DNA of 64,000 bases from Ameyamaea chiangmaiensis (GTDB taxonomy: Bacteria; Pseudomonadota; Alphaproteobacteria; Acetobacterales; Acetobacteraceae). The notes beneath the pieces were generated by a model. It ran no database searches and was not told the origin of the DNA. It saw only the letters and a list, made by a program, of their open reading frames with translations. The stretch spans positions 1 through 64,000 of the forward strand of contig NZ_BAPT01000049.1 of the NCBI RefSeq assembly GCF_025995235.1, written 5' to 3'. The position numbers were made by a program, and so were the translations under genes. This document shows positions 1 to 6,486 of this stretch, one piece after another (positions within the stretch are counted from its first letter, which is position 1; every line of letters begins with the position of its first letter).

Positions 1-101
1 TCCAGTTCAATCGTGGCATGGCTGTAGTCGGACTCCAGCCGCCAGCAGATCAGGCGGCCGGCAAAGTCCGATGGCCGGTAGAGCCGAACGATCGCTGTCA
101 T
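1..101 (-). CDS. Phage protein, 5' part only (possible permuted papain/NlpC-like hydrolase)
   Basis: Only the first 33 codons are in the window; the gene continues past base 1. The start ATG overlaps the stop of the preceding lipoprotein gene in an ATGA junction, so it belongs to the same leftward operon. The visible residues include RLYRPSDFAGRLICWRLES and then DYSHATIEL. A Ser-His pair after a short N-terminal strand resembles the start of permuted papain-fold (YiiX-like) phage proteins, but the piece is too short to assign. Real gene likely; function is a guess. Confidence 0.55.
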   Translation of the reverse strand, partial: MTAIVRLYRPSDFAGRLICWRLESDYSHATIEL

Positions 102-658
102 ACGGCCACGTGCAGGATGGCCAGCGCCTGCGCCTCGGTCATGGTCGCGCCAACGCGCCGGGCCGACACGACGCCAAGCAGGCCCTCGAACACCGACACG
201 ACCGTCTGGAGCGCGTCGAGCGCCGTTGTGGCGGTCGACAGGGCCGACGATCCCACCTTCGTGTTCGCGCCGCTGATGGCCGCCGCCAGGTCAGACGCCA
301 CCGCCTTCAGGTCGGCAAGAACGCTGTCGATTGCCGTCTTGAACGACGTGTTGTCATACGTGACGGTGACGCTCGATCCGGCAGCCGTCGAGAACGCCGC
401 CAGCGACGCCGACAGGGCAACCGACGCTGCCTCGATCCCCGCGACGGCCGGCGCACCGATGGCGCTGGCGATGGCCGCCACCGACAGGATGGTCGACACC
501 GCGTTGAGGCCGGCGGTCCCGTACGCCTTCACCTTCGCGACGTTGACGGTGATGGTCGTCACGTTGCCCGACGTGGAGACGGTGCAGGCACCGAGAACGC
601 CGATTGCGGAACCGGCGGCAAGGGCGCGGAGAAAGCAGCGTCGTGAGGGATTACGCAT
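98..658 (-). CDS. Phage lipoprotein with Tat-type signal peptide
   Basis: A 186-residue protein. The N-terminus MRNPSRRCFLRALAAGS carries a twin-arginine motif (SRRxFLR), then a hydrophobic stretch and an LGAC lipobox, predicting Tat export and lipidation at Cys25. The rest is Ala/Ser/Thr/Val-rich with alternating hydrophobic helices and few charges. The start at 658 was chosen because its ATG overlaps the TAA of the upstream gene and puts the RR motif near the N-terminus; an upstream in-frame start would bury it. It lies at the distal end of the lysis cassette, so an outer-membrane or periplasmic role in lysis or lysogenic conversion is possible. I do not recognise a named family. Confidence 0.72.
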   Translation of the reverse strand: MRNPSRRCFLRALAAGSAIGVLGACTVSTSGNVTTITVNVAKVKAYGTAGLNAVSTILSVAAIASAIGAPAVAGIEAASVALSASLAAFSTAAGSSVTVTYDNTSFKTAIDSVLADLKAVASDLAAAISGANTKVGSSALSTATTALDALQTVVSVFEGLLGVVSARRVGATMTEAQALAILHVAV

Positions 659-923
659 TGGTCGTGGTCTCCGTGCTGGTGGTCGCAACCGGGGTCTCGA
701 TCGCGGTGATGGTGTCGGTGATGCCGCTGAACGCCTTGGCCAGACCCGCGTCGACGGCCGTCAGGTCAAGCGTCGGGTCGAGGCGCGGGGCCAGGGTCTG
801 GACCAGCAGGGATACGGCAGTGCCGGCCAACGCCAGGTCCGCCTTGACGGCGTCGCTCTCGTGCTTGCCGGCAATGGTGCTGATCAGCGTGTTCAGCGCC
901 GTGATGGATGTCAGGTCGGCCAT
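651..923 (-). CDS. Small phage protein of unknown function
   Basis: A 90-residue protein, helical and Ala/Thr/Leu-rich, without a transmembrane segment or signal peptide. The C-terminus ends in a Thr-rich tail (ETPVATTSTETTTNA). Start chosen at MADLTS because a GGAGGG Shine-Dalgarno element lies just upstream, directly after a terminator-like hairpin. It overlaps the downstream Tat lipoprotein gene by 8 bases. The pairing suggests the two act together; no function can be assigned. Confidence 0.7.
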   Translation of the reverse strand: MADLTSITALNTLISTIAGKHESDAVKADLALAGTAVSLLVQTLAPRLDPTLDLTAVDAGLAKAFSGITDTITAIETPVATTSTETTTNA

Positions 924-933
924 ATGGCCCTCC

Positions 934-962
934 AATAAAAAAGCCGCCCGGTCAGGGGCGGC
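934..962 (-). terminator. Rho-independent terminator inside the lysis cassette
   Basis: On the minus strand a 7-bp GC stem (GCCGCCC / GGGCGGC, 6-base loop) is followed by TTTTTTATT. The U-tract runs straight into GGAGG, the ribosome-binding site of the next gene at 923. It sits between the 108-residue membrane protein and the 90-residue protein, so it would reduce readthrough to the last genes of the cassette. Confidence 0.75.
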
Positions 963-1001
963 GTGTGTGGGAATGGGAACGACGGAGCGGGGGCCGATCA
1001 G

Positions 1002-1328
1002 TCACGTGTCCGGCTTGCCGCCGACGACCGGCACGCCAGCCGACGCCAGTGCAGCCTTGCCCGCACCGGTGTGCCCGCGCGGCACGTCGATCGCGCTGAT
1101 GCCCGGGCGCAGACGCGGAAGCGCCCAGCCGATGCAGCCGGCCAGCGCCGACATGATCTGGTAGACCCCGGCCCAGCGACTATCGGCCGCCGGTGGCTGG
1201 ATCACCGCGCGCAGGACCACGCACAGGATGATGAGACCGGCCGGGTAGATCGCGTATTGCGACGGTACGTAGCTCAGCACCGCCATCAGACCGCCGGTCG
1301 TGATGGACACTTTCGCAAGATTGTTCAT
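1002..1328 (-). CDS. Small membrane protein of the lysis cassette (holin-like candidate)
   Basis: A 108-residue protein with an N-terminal hydrophobic hairpin: segments around residues 10-25 and 28-48, plus a weaker one around 55-70. A hydrophilic, Gly/Pro-rich C-terminus follows. The ATG overlaps the stop of the endolysin gene (ATGA). Size, topology and position beside the endolysin fit a holin or holin antagonist, but another small membrane protein (at 2119-2526) could equally be the holin. Confidence 0.65.
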   Translation of the reverse strand: MNNLAKVSITTGGLMAVLSYVPSQYAIYPAGLIILCVVLRAVIQPPAADSRWAGVYQIMSALAGCIGWALPRLRPGISAIDVPRGHTGAGKAALASAGVPVVGGKPDT

Positions 1329-1804
1329 GCAGCGATCGCCTTCTGAAAGAGCGCGATGGTGGCGTCATCGACAGAGCCCGCGCCCATCTGGCTGTTGTAA
1401 TGGCGCTTCCAGTACCGCGCCCAACCGACGGCATCGTCCGCAGCGGGCAGGGGGGCGGGCGCACGAAACACCTTCACCCGCGCCATCGCGCAGGCGTAGC
1501 GGTCGTTCGCCACCATCTGGTCAGCACTCGGCCTGTTGCCGCCGAGGATCTTCAGCAGCGCCGTTTGCAGGTCGAGGCGGTAACGGATGAAATTCCGCCA
1601 GCAGTCATCGTGCGTGGCCGGTTCCATCTGCCAGTAGCCCAGCGCCGGACCGCCGGAGATCTGATGCCGGTAGAGATAGGCGCTCTCGCGCGCGCCAATC
1701 CCGGTCAGGCCGTTCACCGCGCTCGGCGTGTTCATCGCGGCCGGCAGTAGCGCGAGCGTCGGGATGACCAGCGTGTGCTTAGCCTCGGAAATCAGGTTGA
1801 TCAT
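1325..1804 (-). CDS. Endolysin (lysozyme/transglycosylase-like)
   Basis: A 159-residue protein. The catalytic-type segment around residues 37-65 contains GARESAYLYRH, then GPALGYWQMEP, then THDDCWRNF. An E-S/A pair followed by a G-x-W-Q-M-E-P strand resembles lysozyme-fold phage muramidases. Start chosen at MINLIS (1804), preceded by GAGAGG; a longer reading frame exists upstream but overlaps the Rz-like gene. No signal peptide is seen, so release would depend on a holin. The gene overlaps both neighbours slightly, typical of a lysis cassette. Confidence 0.75.
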   Translation of the reverse strand: MINLISEAKHTLVIPTLALLPAAMNTPSAVNGLTGIGARESAYLYRHQISGGPALGYWQMEPATHDDCWRNFIRYRLDLQTALLKILGGNRPSADQMVANDRYACAMARVKVFRAPAPLPAADDAVGWARYWKRHYNSQMGAGSVDDATIALFQKAIAA

Positions 1805-2117
1805 GGTGCCTCTCGGCTTGCTGAATGCGCCGCAGTTCGTCTTCGGCACGGTCGGCCTGCTGGCGTGTCCGCTCATGCGCCGACCGTTCTCCAGCCAGAT
1901 CACGCATTGCCGCATCACGCTGTTCGACGATCGCGCGGTAGCGATCCTCATCACGCGCATGCTCGACGCGCTGGCCGGCCTGATAGGTGCCGAACAGTTG
2001 GGAAATGCCGCGCAGAACGGCGGCGATAGGAAAGAGAACCGCGATGATCGGGACGACCCACGGGTAATGCTGCGTCAGGAACGGCGCGACGGACGCCCAG
2101 ATCTGATCGAGGCGCAT
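1779..2117 (-). CDS. Rz-like inner-membrane spanin candidate
   Basis: A 112-residue protein. One transmembrane segment (about residues 17-42) is followed by a long charged coiled coil (about 50-105: many Arg/Glu/Ala heptads such as RDLAGERSAHERTRQQADRA). This is the layout of i-spanins (Rz): membrane anchor plus periplasmic coiled coil. It starts two bases after the preceding gene's stop and overlaps the endolysin start. No separate Rz1 lipoprotein embedded in it was identified. Family assignment is by architecture only. Confidence 0.65.
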   Translation of the reverse strand: MRLDQIWASVAPFLTQHYPWVVPIIAVLFPIAAVLRGISQLFGTYQAGQRVEHARDEDRYRAIVEQRDAAMRDLAGERSAHERTRQQADRAEDELRRIQQAERHHDQPDFRG

Positions 2118-2118
2118 G

Positions 2119-2526
2119 TCATCGGAGCCCCCCGATGGCGCGGCTGACGGCGAACATATTGACCCCGATCCAGCCAGCGGACAGCAGAATCACCGGATGA
2201 AGGCCATAGGAAAACAGGACCTGGTTCTCGGTGATCCACGCGTAGAAGAAGGCCGCGAGAAAGGCCGCAATTCCCCGCCGCCATCGACTGTCGGCCAGAA
2301 GAGTTGCCATCTGCATCAGCCCGGTGGCCGCCATCAGAAGCTGCCAGATCCCGTTGGGCATGAGCAGCATGAATGAGCGCGTAGACGGCAGCGCGTGGAG
2401 ATGCTCGGGACGGGCGAGTAGGGACACGGCCCCGAAACTCGCCAGCATCAGTCCCGACCATGCCTCGGCCCACCAGTGCTCGCGCCGGATGATCCGACGC
2501 AGATATTCCTTGGCGCGCCGGATCAT
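2119..2526 (-). CDS. Multi-pass membrane protein at the head of the lysis cassette
   Basis: A 135-residue protein with a basic N-terminus (MIRRAKEYLRRIIRREHWW) and about four hydrophobic segments, near residues 20-36, 52-75, 84-97 and 105-125. It opens the lysis cassette and its ATG overlaps the stop of a 9-codon leader (ATGA). Could be a holin or an accessory inner-membrane protein. No family motif recognised. Confidence 0.65.
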   Translation of the reverse strand: MIRRAKEYLRRIIRREHWWAEAWSGLMLASFGAVSLLARPEHLHALPSTRSFMLLMPNGIWQLLMAATGLMQMATLLADSRWRRGIAAFLAAFFYAWITENQVLFSYGLHPVILLSAGWIGVNMFAVSRAIGGLR

Positions 2527-2552
2527 GTGACGCGTCCGATCAGGTCGCGCAT
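2523..2552 (-). CDS. Nine-residue leader peptide upstream of lysis genes
   Basis: Reads MRDLIGRVT. A GGAGG element five bases ahead gives it a strong ribosome-binding site, and its TGA overlaps the ATG of the 135-residue membrane gene. It follows immediately after a terminator hairpin. Such a leader would couple translation of the lysis genes to ribosome loading here. Its biological reality rests only on the RBS and overlap. Confidence 0.4.
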   Translation of the reverse strand: MRDLIGRVT

Positions 2553-2564
2553 GGCGGCCTCCAA

Positions 2565-2588
2565 TAAAAAACCGCCTCAGAGGGCGGC
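2565..2588 (-). terminator. Terminator-like hairpin before the lysis cassette
   Basis: Minus strand: CCGCC / GGCGG stem with a 6-base loop, then TTTTTTATTGGAGG. The layout matches the hairpin at 934-962: U-tract merging with the next ribosome-binding site. It separates the secreted fibre-locus protein (ending at 2724) from the lysis genes. Bases 2589-2723 contain no gene I can support. Confidence 0.65.
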
Positions 2589-2723
2589 ATGGGCAGGGCA
2601 GAAAGAAAGGTCTGTCTGTCGCAGGCTGTGTTGCTGCGGTTCAGAACGCCGGCGGACGTGAGGCACGGACACGCGTTGCGGGTCGCGGTCAGGGCCGAGG
2701 CCGCCGTCACGGTCCCGCCGGGC

Positions 2724-4457
2724 TCACTGGATCACGTCCCCGACCGCGATCTTGTGCCATGCGCCGTTTTCGTAGACGGCCATCGTATGCGCGTCTGCGT
2801 CGTTCGCGAGCCAGCCGTCCTGCGGGCTGACCAGAGCAATAATCTCGGCCTCTGTCAGTTCCGGCAGAGCCGCATATTGCGTGACGGTCAGCACGTCGGT
2901 TTTCGTGCCGCCGCGCACCGCGATACCCTTATTCCCGAACTTGAAATCCCGGCTTACGCCCGGATCAGGATCTGTGAATGCCCCGTTCGAAACGTCGGAC
3001 TCGCCCCCGGTGATATTGATGGCTTGGAAGAAATCCGGCGACGACCCGTCCATCGGGAACATCATGATGATGCGATTGCTGTTCTTCTCGATCAGCGCGA
3101 TCCGGCTCGGATTTGTGAGCCACTGCCAGTCGAGGGTGTTCACGCCAGCGCCAAACACACGCCAGAATGTCTGATCCATGTCGCCGGAGCCGGGATGGGC
3201 AATCGTGCAGACGACAGCCCCTGAGCACCAGTGAGCGCGATCAACATACCCATTCGGGTCGTTACCGATGATCATGTTGACGTCGGCGTTGTTACCGATG
3301 TCCAGAGACGCGACCGGGTGGTCATTGAACATACCGATCCGGTTTTCGACACGCGCGAGATCAAGCATCGACGTGTGATAGATGCCGCCGTTCGCTGACC
3401 CGCCATGGTCGTAGAAGCGCAGGTCGCCGAAATTGTTGACGTCAAGGAAATGCTCCTGCGTCCATACCGCCTGCCCGAACGCCAGATAGTCGCCGAAATA
3501 GCCATCCGTCGAATTTTCAGTGACCGGGCCGACCTGATCGACGCCAGCTTGTGGCGTGGACAGGGTGATGGTGTTCGTCCCACCGCCGCTGACGATCGTG
3601 GTCCCCGGTTGTATCCAGCCAAACAGATGCGGCGCGATGATCGTCTGACCCTCGATCCCCGTCGGCCATGTGCAGTTCGCATCAGGCTGGTCGCCATCAC
3701 CCGTGCGGACGCACTTGACCTGGTTCGATCCCTTCACGAGCAGGCCATACATGTGCTGATAGGTGTCGTTGACGAAATGCACACCGCTTTGCTGCAAGCC
3801 CACTGCCGTAGCCTCAAACGTATTGTTTATGGCGCTGGAGCCTTCCTTCGCGAAGTGCGAGAACTCGATAAAGCCGTAGCCGCGCAGATGATCGAGCATC
3901 AGACTCGCGCCATAACCGATCGCCATGTGCTCCATCATTCCGGCCTGGAGATTGTAGTAGTCCGGCTGGCGGAACGTCAGGGCGACATACGCCGAGGGCG
4001 ACCAGTTCTGGAGCGCCATGCTGTTCGTCCCCGGCATGGCGTAGGACAGCGTCGGCTCGTTGGGGTAGTCCGCGTTCCAGGTCCACTGCGGTCCACCGCC
4101 CTGCGGGTTGTTCGGGTCCGCCAGCATCACCCCGGCGGTGGGCTTTGCATCTAGGGCGTCGTTCTTGTCGTAGCCACCCTTAATCCGCGCAACGCTCGAC
4201 GCGATTGGCGCCGTGATGTTGCCCGCCCCGTCCGTGTAGGTCGCGGTCGGCATGGCCGCCGCTGCCGCGGTGTTCGCGGCGTCGATTGACTGACCCCATT
4301 TCTGGATCGTTTGACCGTCAAGTGTGGTGCCAGGTGCGTGCAAAATGCTGTTAGAGCTAGCGCCGCCAGGGATAACGAAACCACCAGATGCAGCAAGAGA
4401 TGTCCCGACCATCAGCACGAACGCGCCGAACGGGAGAACGAACTGGAGCTTATTCAT
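2724..4457 (-). CDS. Large exported phage protein of the fibre locus
   Basis: A 577-residue protein. It begins with a Sec-type signal peptide: MNK, a hydrophobic core FVLPFGAFVLMVGTS, and a likely cleavage after LAA near residue 23. The mature part is rich in Gly/Asn/Asp/Tyr with short strands (for example around 300-420: GGIYHTS, NNADVNMIIGNDPNGY), suggesting a beta-helix or other repetitive beta structure. The C-terminus (ENGAWHKIAVGDVIQ) resembles the end of phage fibre or tail proteins. A signal peptide is unexpected for a virion fibre. It may be a cell-surface or periplasmic conversion protein, or a fibre with a misleading hydrophobic start. Its start overlaps the stop of the 171-residue upstream gene. 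Confidence 0.75.
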   Translation of the reverse strand: MNKLQFVLPFGAFVLMVGTSLAASGGFVIPGGASSNSILHAPGTTLDGQTIQKWGQSIDAANTAAAAAMPTATYTDGAGNITAPIASSVARIKGGYDKNDALDAKPTAGVMLADPNNPQGGGPQWTWNADYPNEPTLSYAMPGTNSMALQNWSPSAYVALTFRQPDYYNLQAGMMEHMAIGYGASLMLDHLRGYGFIEFSHFAKEGSSAINNTFEATAVGLQQSGVHFVNDTYQHMYGLLVKGSNQVKCVRTGDGDQPDANCTWPTGIEGQTIIAPHLFGWIQPGTTIVSGGGTNTITLSTPQAGVDQVGPVTENSTDGYFGDYLAFGQAVWTQEHFLDVNNFGDLRFYDHGGSANGGIYHTSMLDLARVENRIGMFNDHPVASLDIGNNADVNMIIGNDPNGYVDRAHWCSGAVVCTIAHPGSGDMDQTFWRVFGAGVNTLDWQWLTNPSRIALIEKNSNRIIMMFPMDGSSPDFFQAINITGGESDVSNGAFTDPDPGVSRDFKFGNKGIAVRGGTKTDVLTVTQYAALPELTEAEIIALVSPQDGWLANDADAHTMAVYENGAWHKIAVGDVIQ

Positions 4458-4969
4458 GATGACTCCACACTTTTCCCTATAATGCCTGCATTGTTCCAGT
4501 CCGATGTCCCGTCCCCAGGGTCGGCTGTAGGCAGAGAGTCCCTGTAGGCGTCATAGAGCGCCTTAAACGAAGCCAAAGACGCCTCGTTAGGCGAACCGGG
4601 GGGCACGGGGGTAAGTAACGATGCCTCTGAACTGACCGCGATCGACACGTCTACCTGAAACGTGTTTCCTTTACTGGTCAGAACACAAACGGGAATAGTT
4701 TGCGGCCCGCTTGCGCTCCAGGTCAGCCATACGGTTACGATGTTCCCGAATGTGCTCGTCCAGGATTGGGTCGCAATCCCGTCTGTGCCGAACTCGCACG
4801 CGGCGACATATTCCCCGTCGGATAGGCTGTTGTTAAAGTCGACGCTGTAGTCAGCTCCCGACCCGATCGATGTCGGTGGCCAACGAAGCAATGGGGCCAT
4901 ATAAAGCCCACGCAAGCGCGCACAAGACGCCGTGCCCGTCCGCACTATGCGTGCGCTGGGTGCCCACAT
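4454..4969 (-). CDS. Phage protein of the fibre locus, unknown function
   Basis: A 171-residue protein, preceded by a GGAG element eight bases before the ATG. The central part has Trp/Thr/Ser-rich beta-type sequence (TQSWTSTFGNIVTVWLTWSASG) and the C-terminus a helical segment (EASLASFKALYDAYRD). Two Cys near residues 58 and 95 might pair. Its stop overlaps the start of the exported 577-residue protein, so the two are co-translated and probably act together. Not recognised. Confidence 0.65.
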   Translation of the reverse strand: MWAPSARIVRTGTASCARLRGLYMAPLLRWPPTSIGSGADYSVDFNNSLSDGEYVAACEFGTDGIATQSWTSTFGNIVTVWLTWSASGPQTIPVCVLTSKGNTFQVDVSIAVSSEASLLTPVPPGSPNEASLASFKALYDAYRDSLPTADPGDGTSDWNNAGIIGKSVESS

Positions 4970-5024
4970 CTGACAGTCTCCAACATTCTATGAAATAGAA
5001 GAGATGTTACTTATATTTGGGTTT

Positions 5025-5490
5025 CTAGGACAAATTCGTCCCGATAACGACTGATGCTGTCGAACTCGCGTTATTCAACACGCCAGCCGTCACATTGCTG
5101 GACAGGTCGTTACCGTTGACCAGCACCTGCGTCGCACCATTGGCGATGCTGACGCCCGCGCGCTGGCTGTTATTTCCGGGACCACTCATCACGCCGTTAA
5201 TGAGCACGTCCGTGGCGCTGCTGCCGATCGCGACCCCGTCGCTGGTGTTTGTCGTTCCACCCCGCACATCGCGGGAGTTACTGAAAAACCGGGTGCCATG
5301 GACGCTGACGCGCGTTCCGTTAATCACAAGGCCGTCCTGGCCCGCGTCACTGGACTTTCCGCCCACAAATGAAACGTCCTTGGCCCCGGAACCTACATAG
5401 ACATTCGGTGCGGCCCACGTATCTTCAAGGCTCATCTTGAAGACGTCCGTCGTGGCGACACTGTCAATCTGGAGCGCTGACGCGGCGCAG
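5025..5490 (-). pseudogene. Detached second copy of the fibre C-terminal domain
   Basis: The minus-strand frame from about 5490 down to 5025 encodes about 154 residues closely matching the last third of the beta-helix fibre gene at 6487-7896. Shared blocks include CAASALQIDSVAT, FKMSLEDTWAAPN, GAKDV, GGKSSDAGQ, GTRFFSNSR and SGPGNNSQR. Differences cluster in the distal part, as in alternative receptor-binding tips. Similarity stops abruptly at 5490 (6952 in the other copy). The 50 residues the frame gains upstream are unrelated, so there is no proper N-terminus. It is either a broken duplicate or a silent donor cassette. Confidence 0.8.
5450..5490. repeat. 41-bp identical repeat, copy 1 (partner at 6912-6952)
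   Basis: Bases 5450-5490 and 6912-6952 are identical and in the same orientation; they form the inner edge of the duplicated fibre segment. Identity remains high but imperfect leftward through the rest of the two copies. Homologous recombination between the two would exchange the fibre tip and delete the 1,462 bases between, including the HEPN-like gene. Confidence 0.85.
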
Positions 5491-5742
5491 GAACCACGGG
5501 AAAGCCGCTCAGAAATTATGTGAAAAACATGCGCCACACTGGGTTTCCATCTCGCTAGACGTAAGCATGTTGGCGGGTGTGCGTGGAGATGTACAAATCT
5601 TCGTGACATCCTCGGTCCGAAAAACATGATTTTCAAGTGTTACCAGCTATGCAACAGTCACGACAGCAGAAAAGATTGCTCACGGGGAGAGCAAAATTTA
5701 TCTTAGTCCTCCCACAAATTCGCTTTGCGACGGAGAAAATTA

Positions 5743-6267
5743 GTGGAACTTTATCCAAAGAGAGTTTTCCAGAGACAATTAAAACTTCAGGCTGAATTTA
5801 TTATCATTTCTTCTGAACAGATAAATTCTGCATTAAAGGAGCGCGATGTAACTAAAGTTTTTTACTCCATTCAGAACTTCCTCAATGCATCTGCCAATAT
5901 CGCGAAATGTCTATTCGGATCTGGCGGTAGAAAATGCGCGCAGAGAAAATCATTGCGTGAGAGCATAGGAGTTGACGAGAACTCACCATTCAAAAATGTT
6001 TCGGCACGAAATAATTTCGAGCATATGGACGAGAGAATAGATCGGTGGTGGGGCGAGTCGCGACGTCATAATCTCTGCGATCTAAATATCACGCCAGCTG
6101 GATTTATTCAGGGTTTCGAGACTGTTGAATGGTTCCGGAATTTTGACCCAGAGACGACTGATATAACTTTCTTTAGCGAGAAGTTTAATCTTCAGGAGAT
6201 TGTAGACGAAGTCCAACGGATATACCCGAAGCTGCAAGAAGAAGCAGGTAAACCTCACTGGGAGTGA
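5743..6267 (+). CDS. HEPN-motif protein, cargo gene within the fibre locus
   Basis: A 174-residue protein from a GTG start with a GGAG element seven bases upstream; a TTG 18 bases earlier gives 180 residues. The segment ARNNFEHMDERIDRWW carries R-N-N-F-E-H (R89 to H94), an R-x4-H motif typical of HEPN-domain ribonucleases, within mainly helical sequence (QINSALKERDVTKVFYSIQNFLNASANIAKCLF). The gene is much more AT-rich than the phage around it and runs against the structural operon, the mark of a cargo (moron) gene. HEPN proteins often act as toxins or abortive-infection effectors; that role is inferred here. No nucleotidyltransferase partner is adjacent; a convergent 92-codon frame overlaps its 3' end. 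Confidence 0.7.
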   Translation: MELYPKRVFQRQLKLQAEFIIISSEQINSALKERDVTKVFYSIQNFLNASANIAKCLFGSGGRKCAQRKSLRESIGVDENSPFKNVSARNNFEHMDERIDRWWGESRRHNLCDLNITPAGFIQGFETVEWFRNFDPETTDITFFSEKFNLQEIVDEVQRIYPKLQEEAGKPHWE

Positions 6268-6463
6268 GATTTTTTTCAATCACTGTAGGCAGTGGGAAAT
6301 GACACATCCCTTCATGGGGCCATGGAAGAATGCAGTGGCCACAAAGCTCATAGTGATTGATAGTCCACTGCTTTACGACTTCCAGACGCAGCGATGTAAC
6401 CTCTGACCTGAGGTTTGCATCAGAACCTTTCGTCGCAAAAGATAGCATCTGCATATCTGACAT
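6185..6463 (-). CDS. Small Cys-rich protein convergent with the HEPN gene
   Basis: A 92-residue frame directly downstream of the fibre gene, starting MSDMQMLSF with an AGGCGGAG element 11 bases ahead. It contains CGHCILPWPHEGMC, a compact C-x2-C ... C cluster with His that could bind zinc, and a hydrophobic C-terminal helix (VYLLLLAASGISVGL). It overlaps the 3' end of the HEPN-like gene by 83 bases on the opposite strand. Possible antitoxin or regulator, or a fibre accessory protein; coding status is moderate. Confidence 0.45.
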   Translation of the reverse strand: MSDMQMLSFATKGSDANLRSEVTSLRLEVVKQWTINHYELCGHCILPWPHEGMCHFPLPTVIEKNLTPSEVYLLLLAASGISVGLRLQSPED

Positions 6464-6486
6464 AGTTTCGAAATCTCCGCCTTCTC

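Noticed and set aside
18..938. 306-codon plus-strand frame at the left edge
   Set aside because: Runs antisense to three minus-strand genes with ATGA-type junctions and a clear Tat signal; Arg/Ala-rich shadow of GC-rich coding DNA.
2590..2723. GTG-started frame of about 48 codons upstream of the lysis leader
   Set aside because: It runs through the terminator hairpin and leader and has no convincing protein features.
4981..5010. AACAT...ATGTT inverted repeat resembling the candidate operators
   Set aside because: Spacer is 17 bases rather than 15 and the outer CC/GG arms are not complementary on both sides; it sits in an AT-rich gap and is probably chance.
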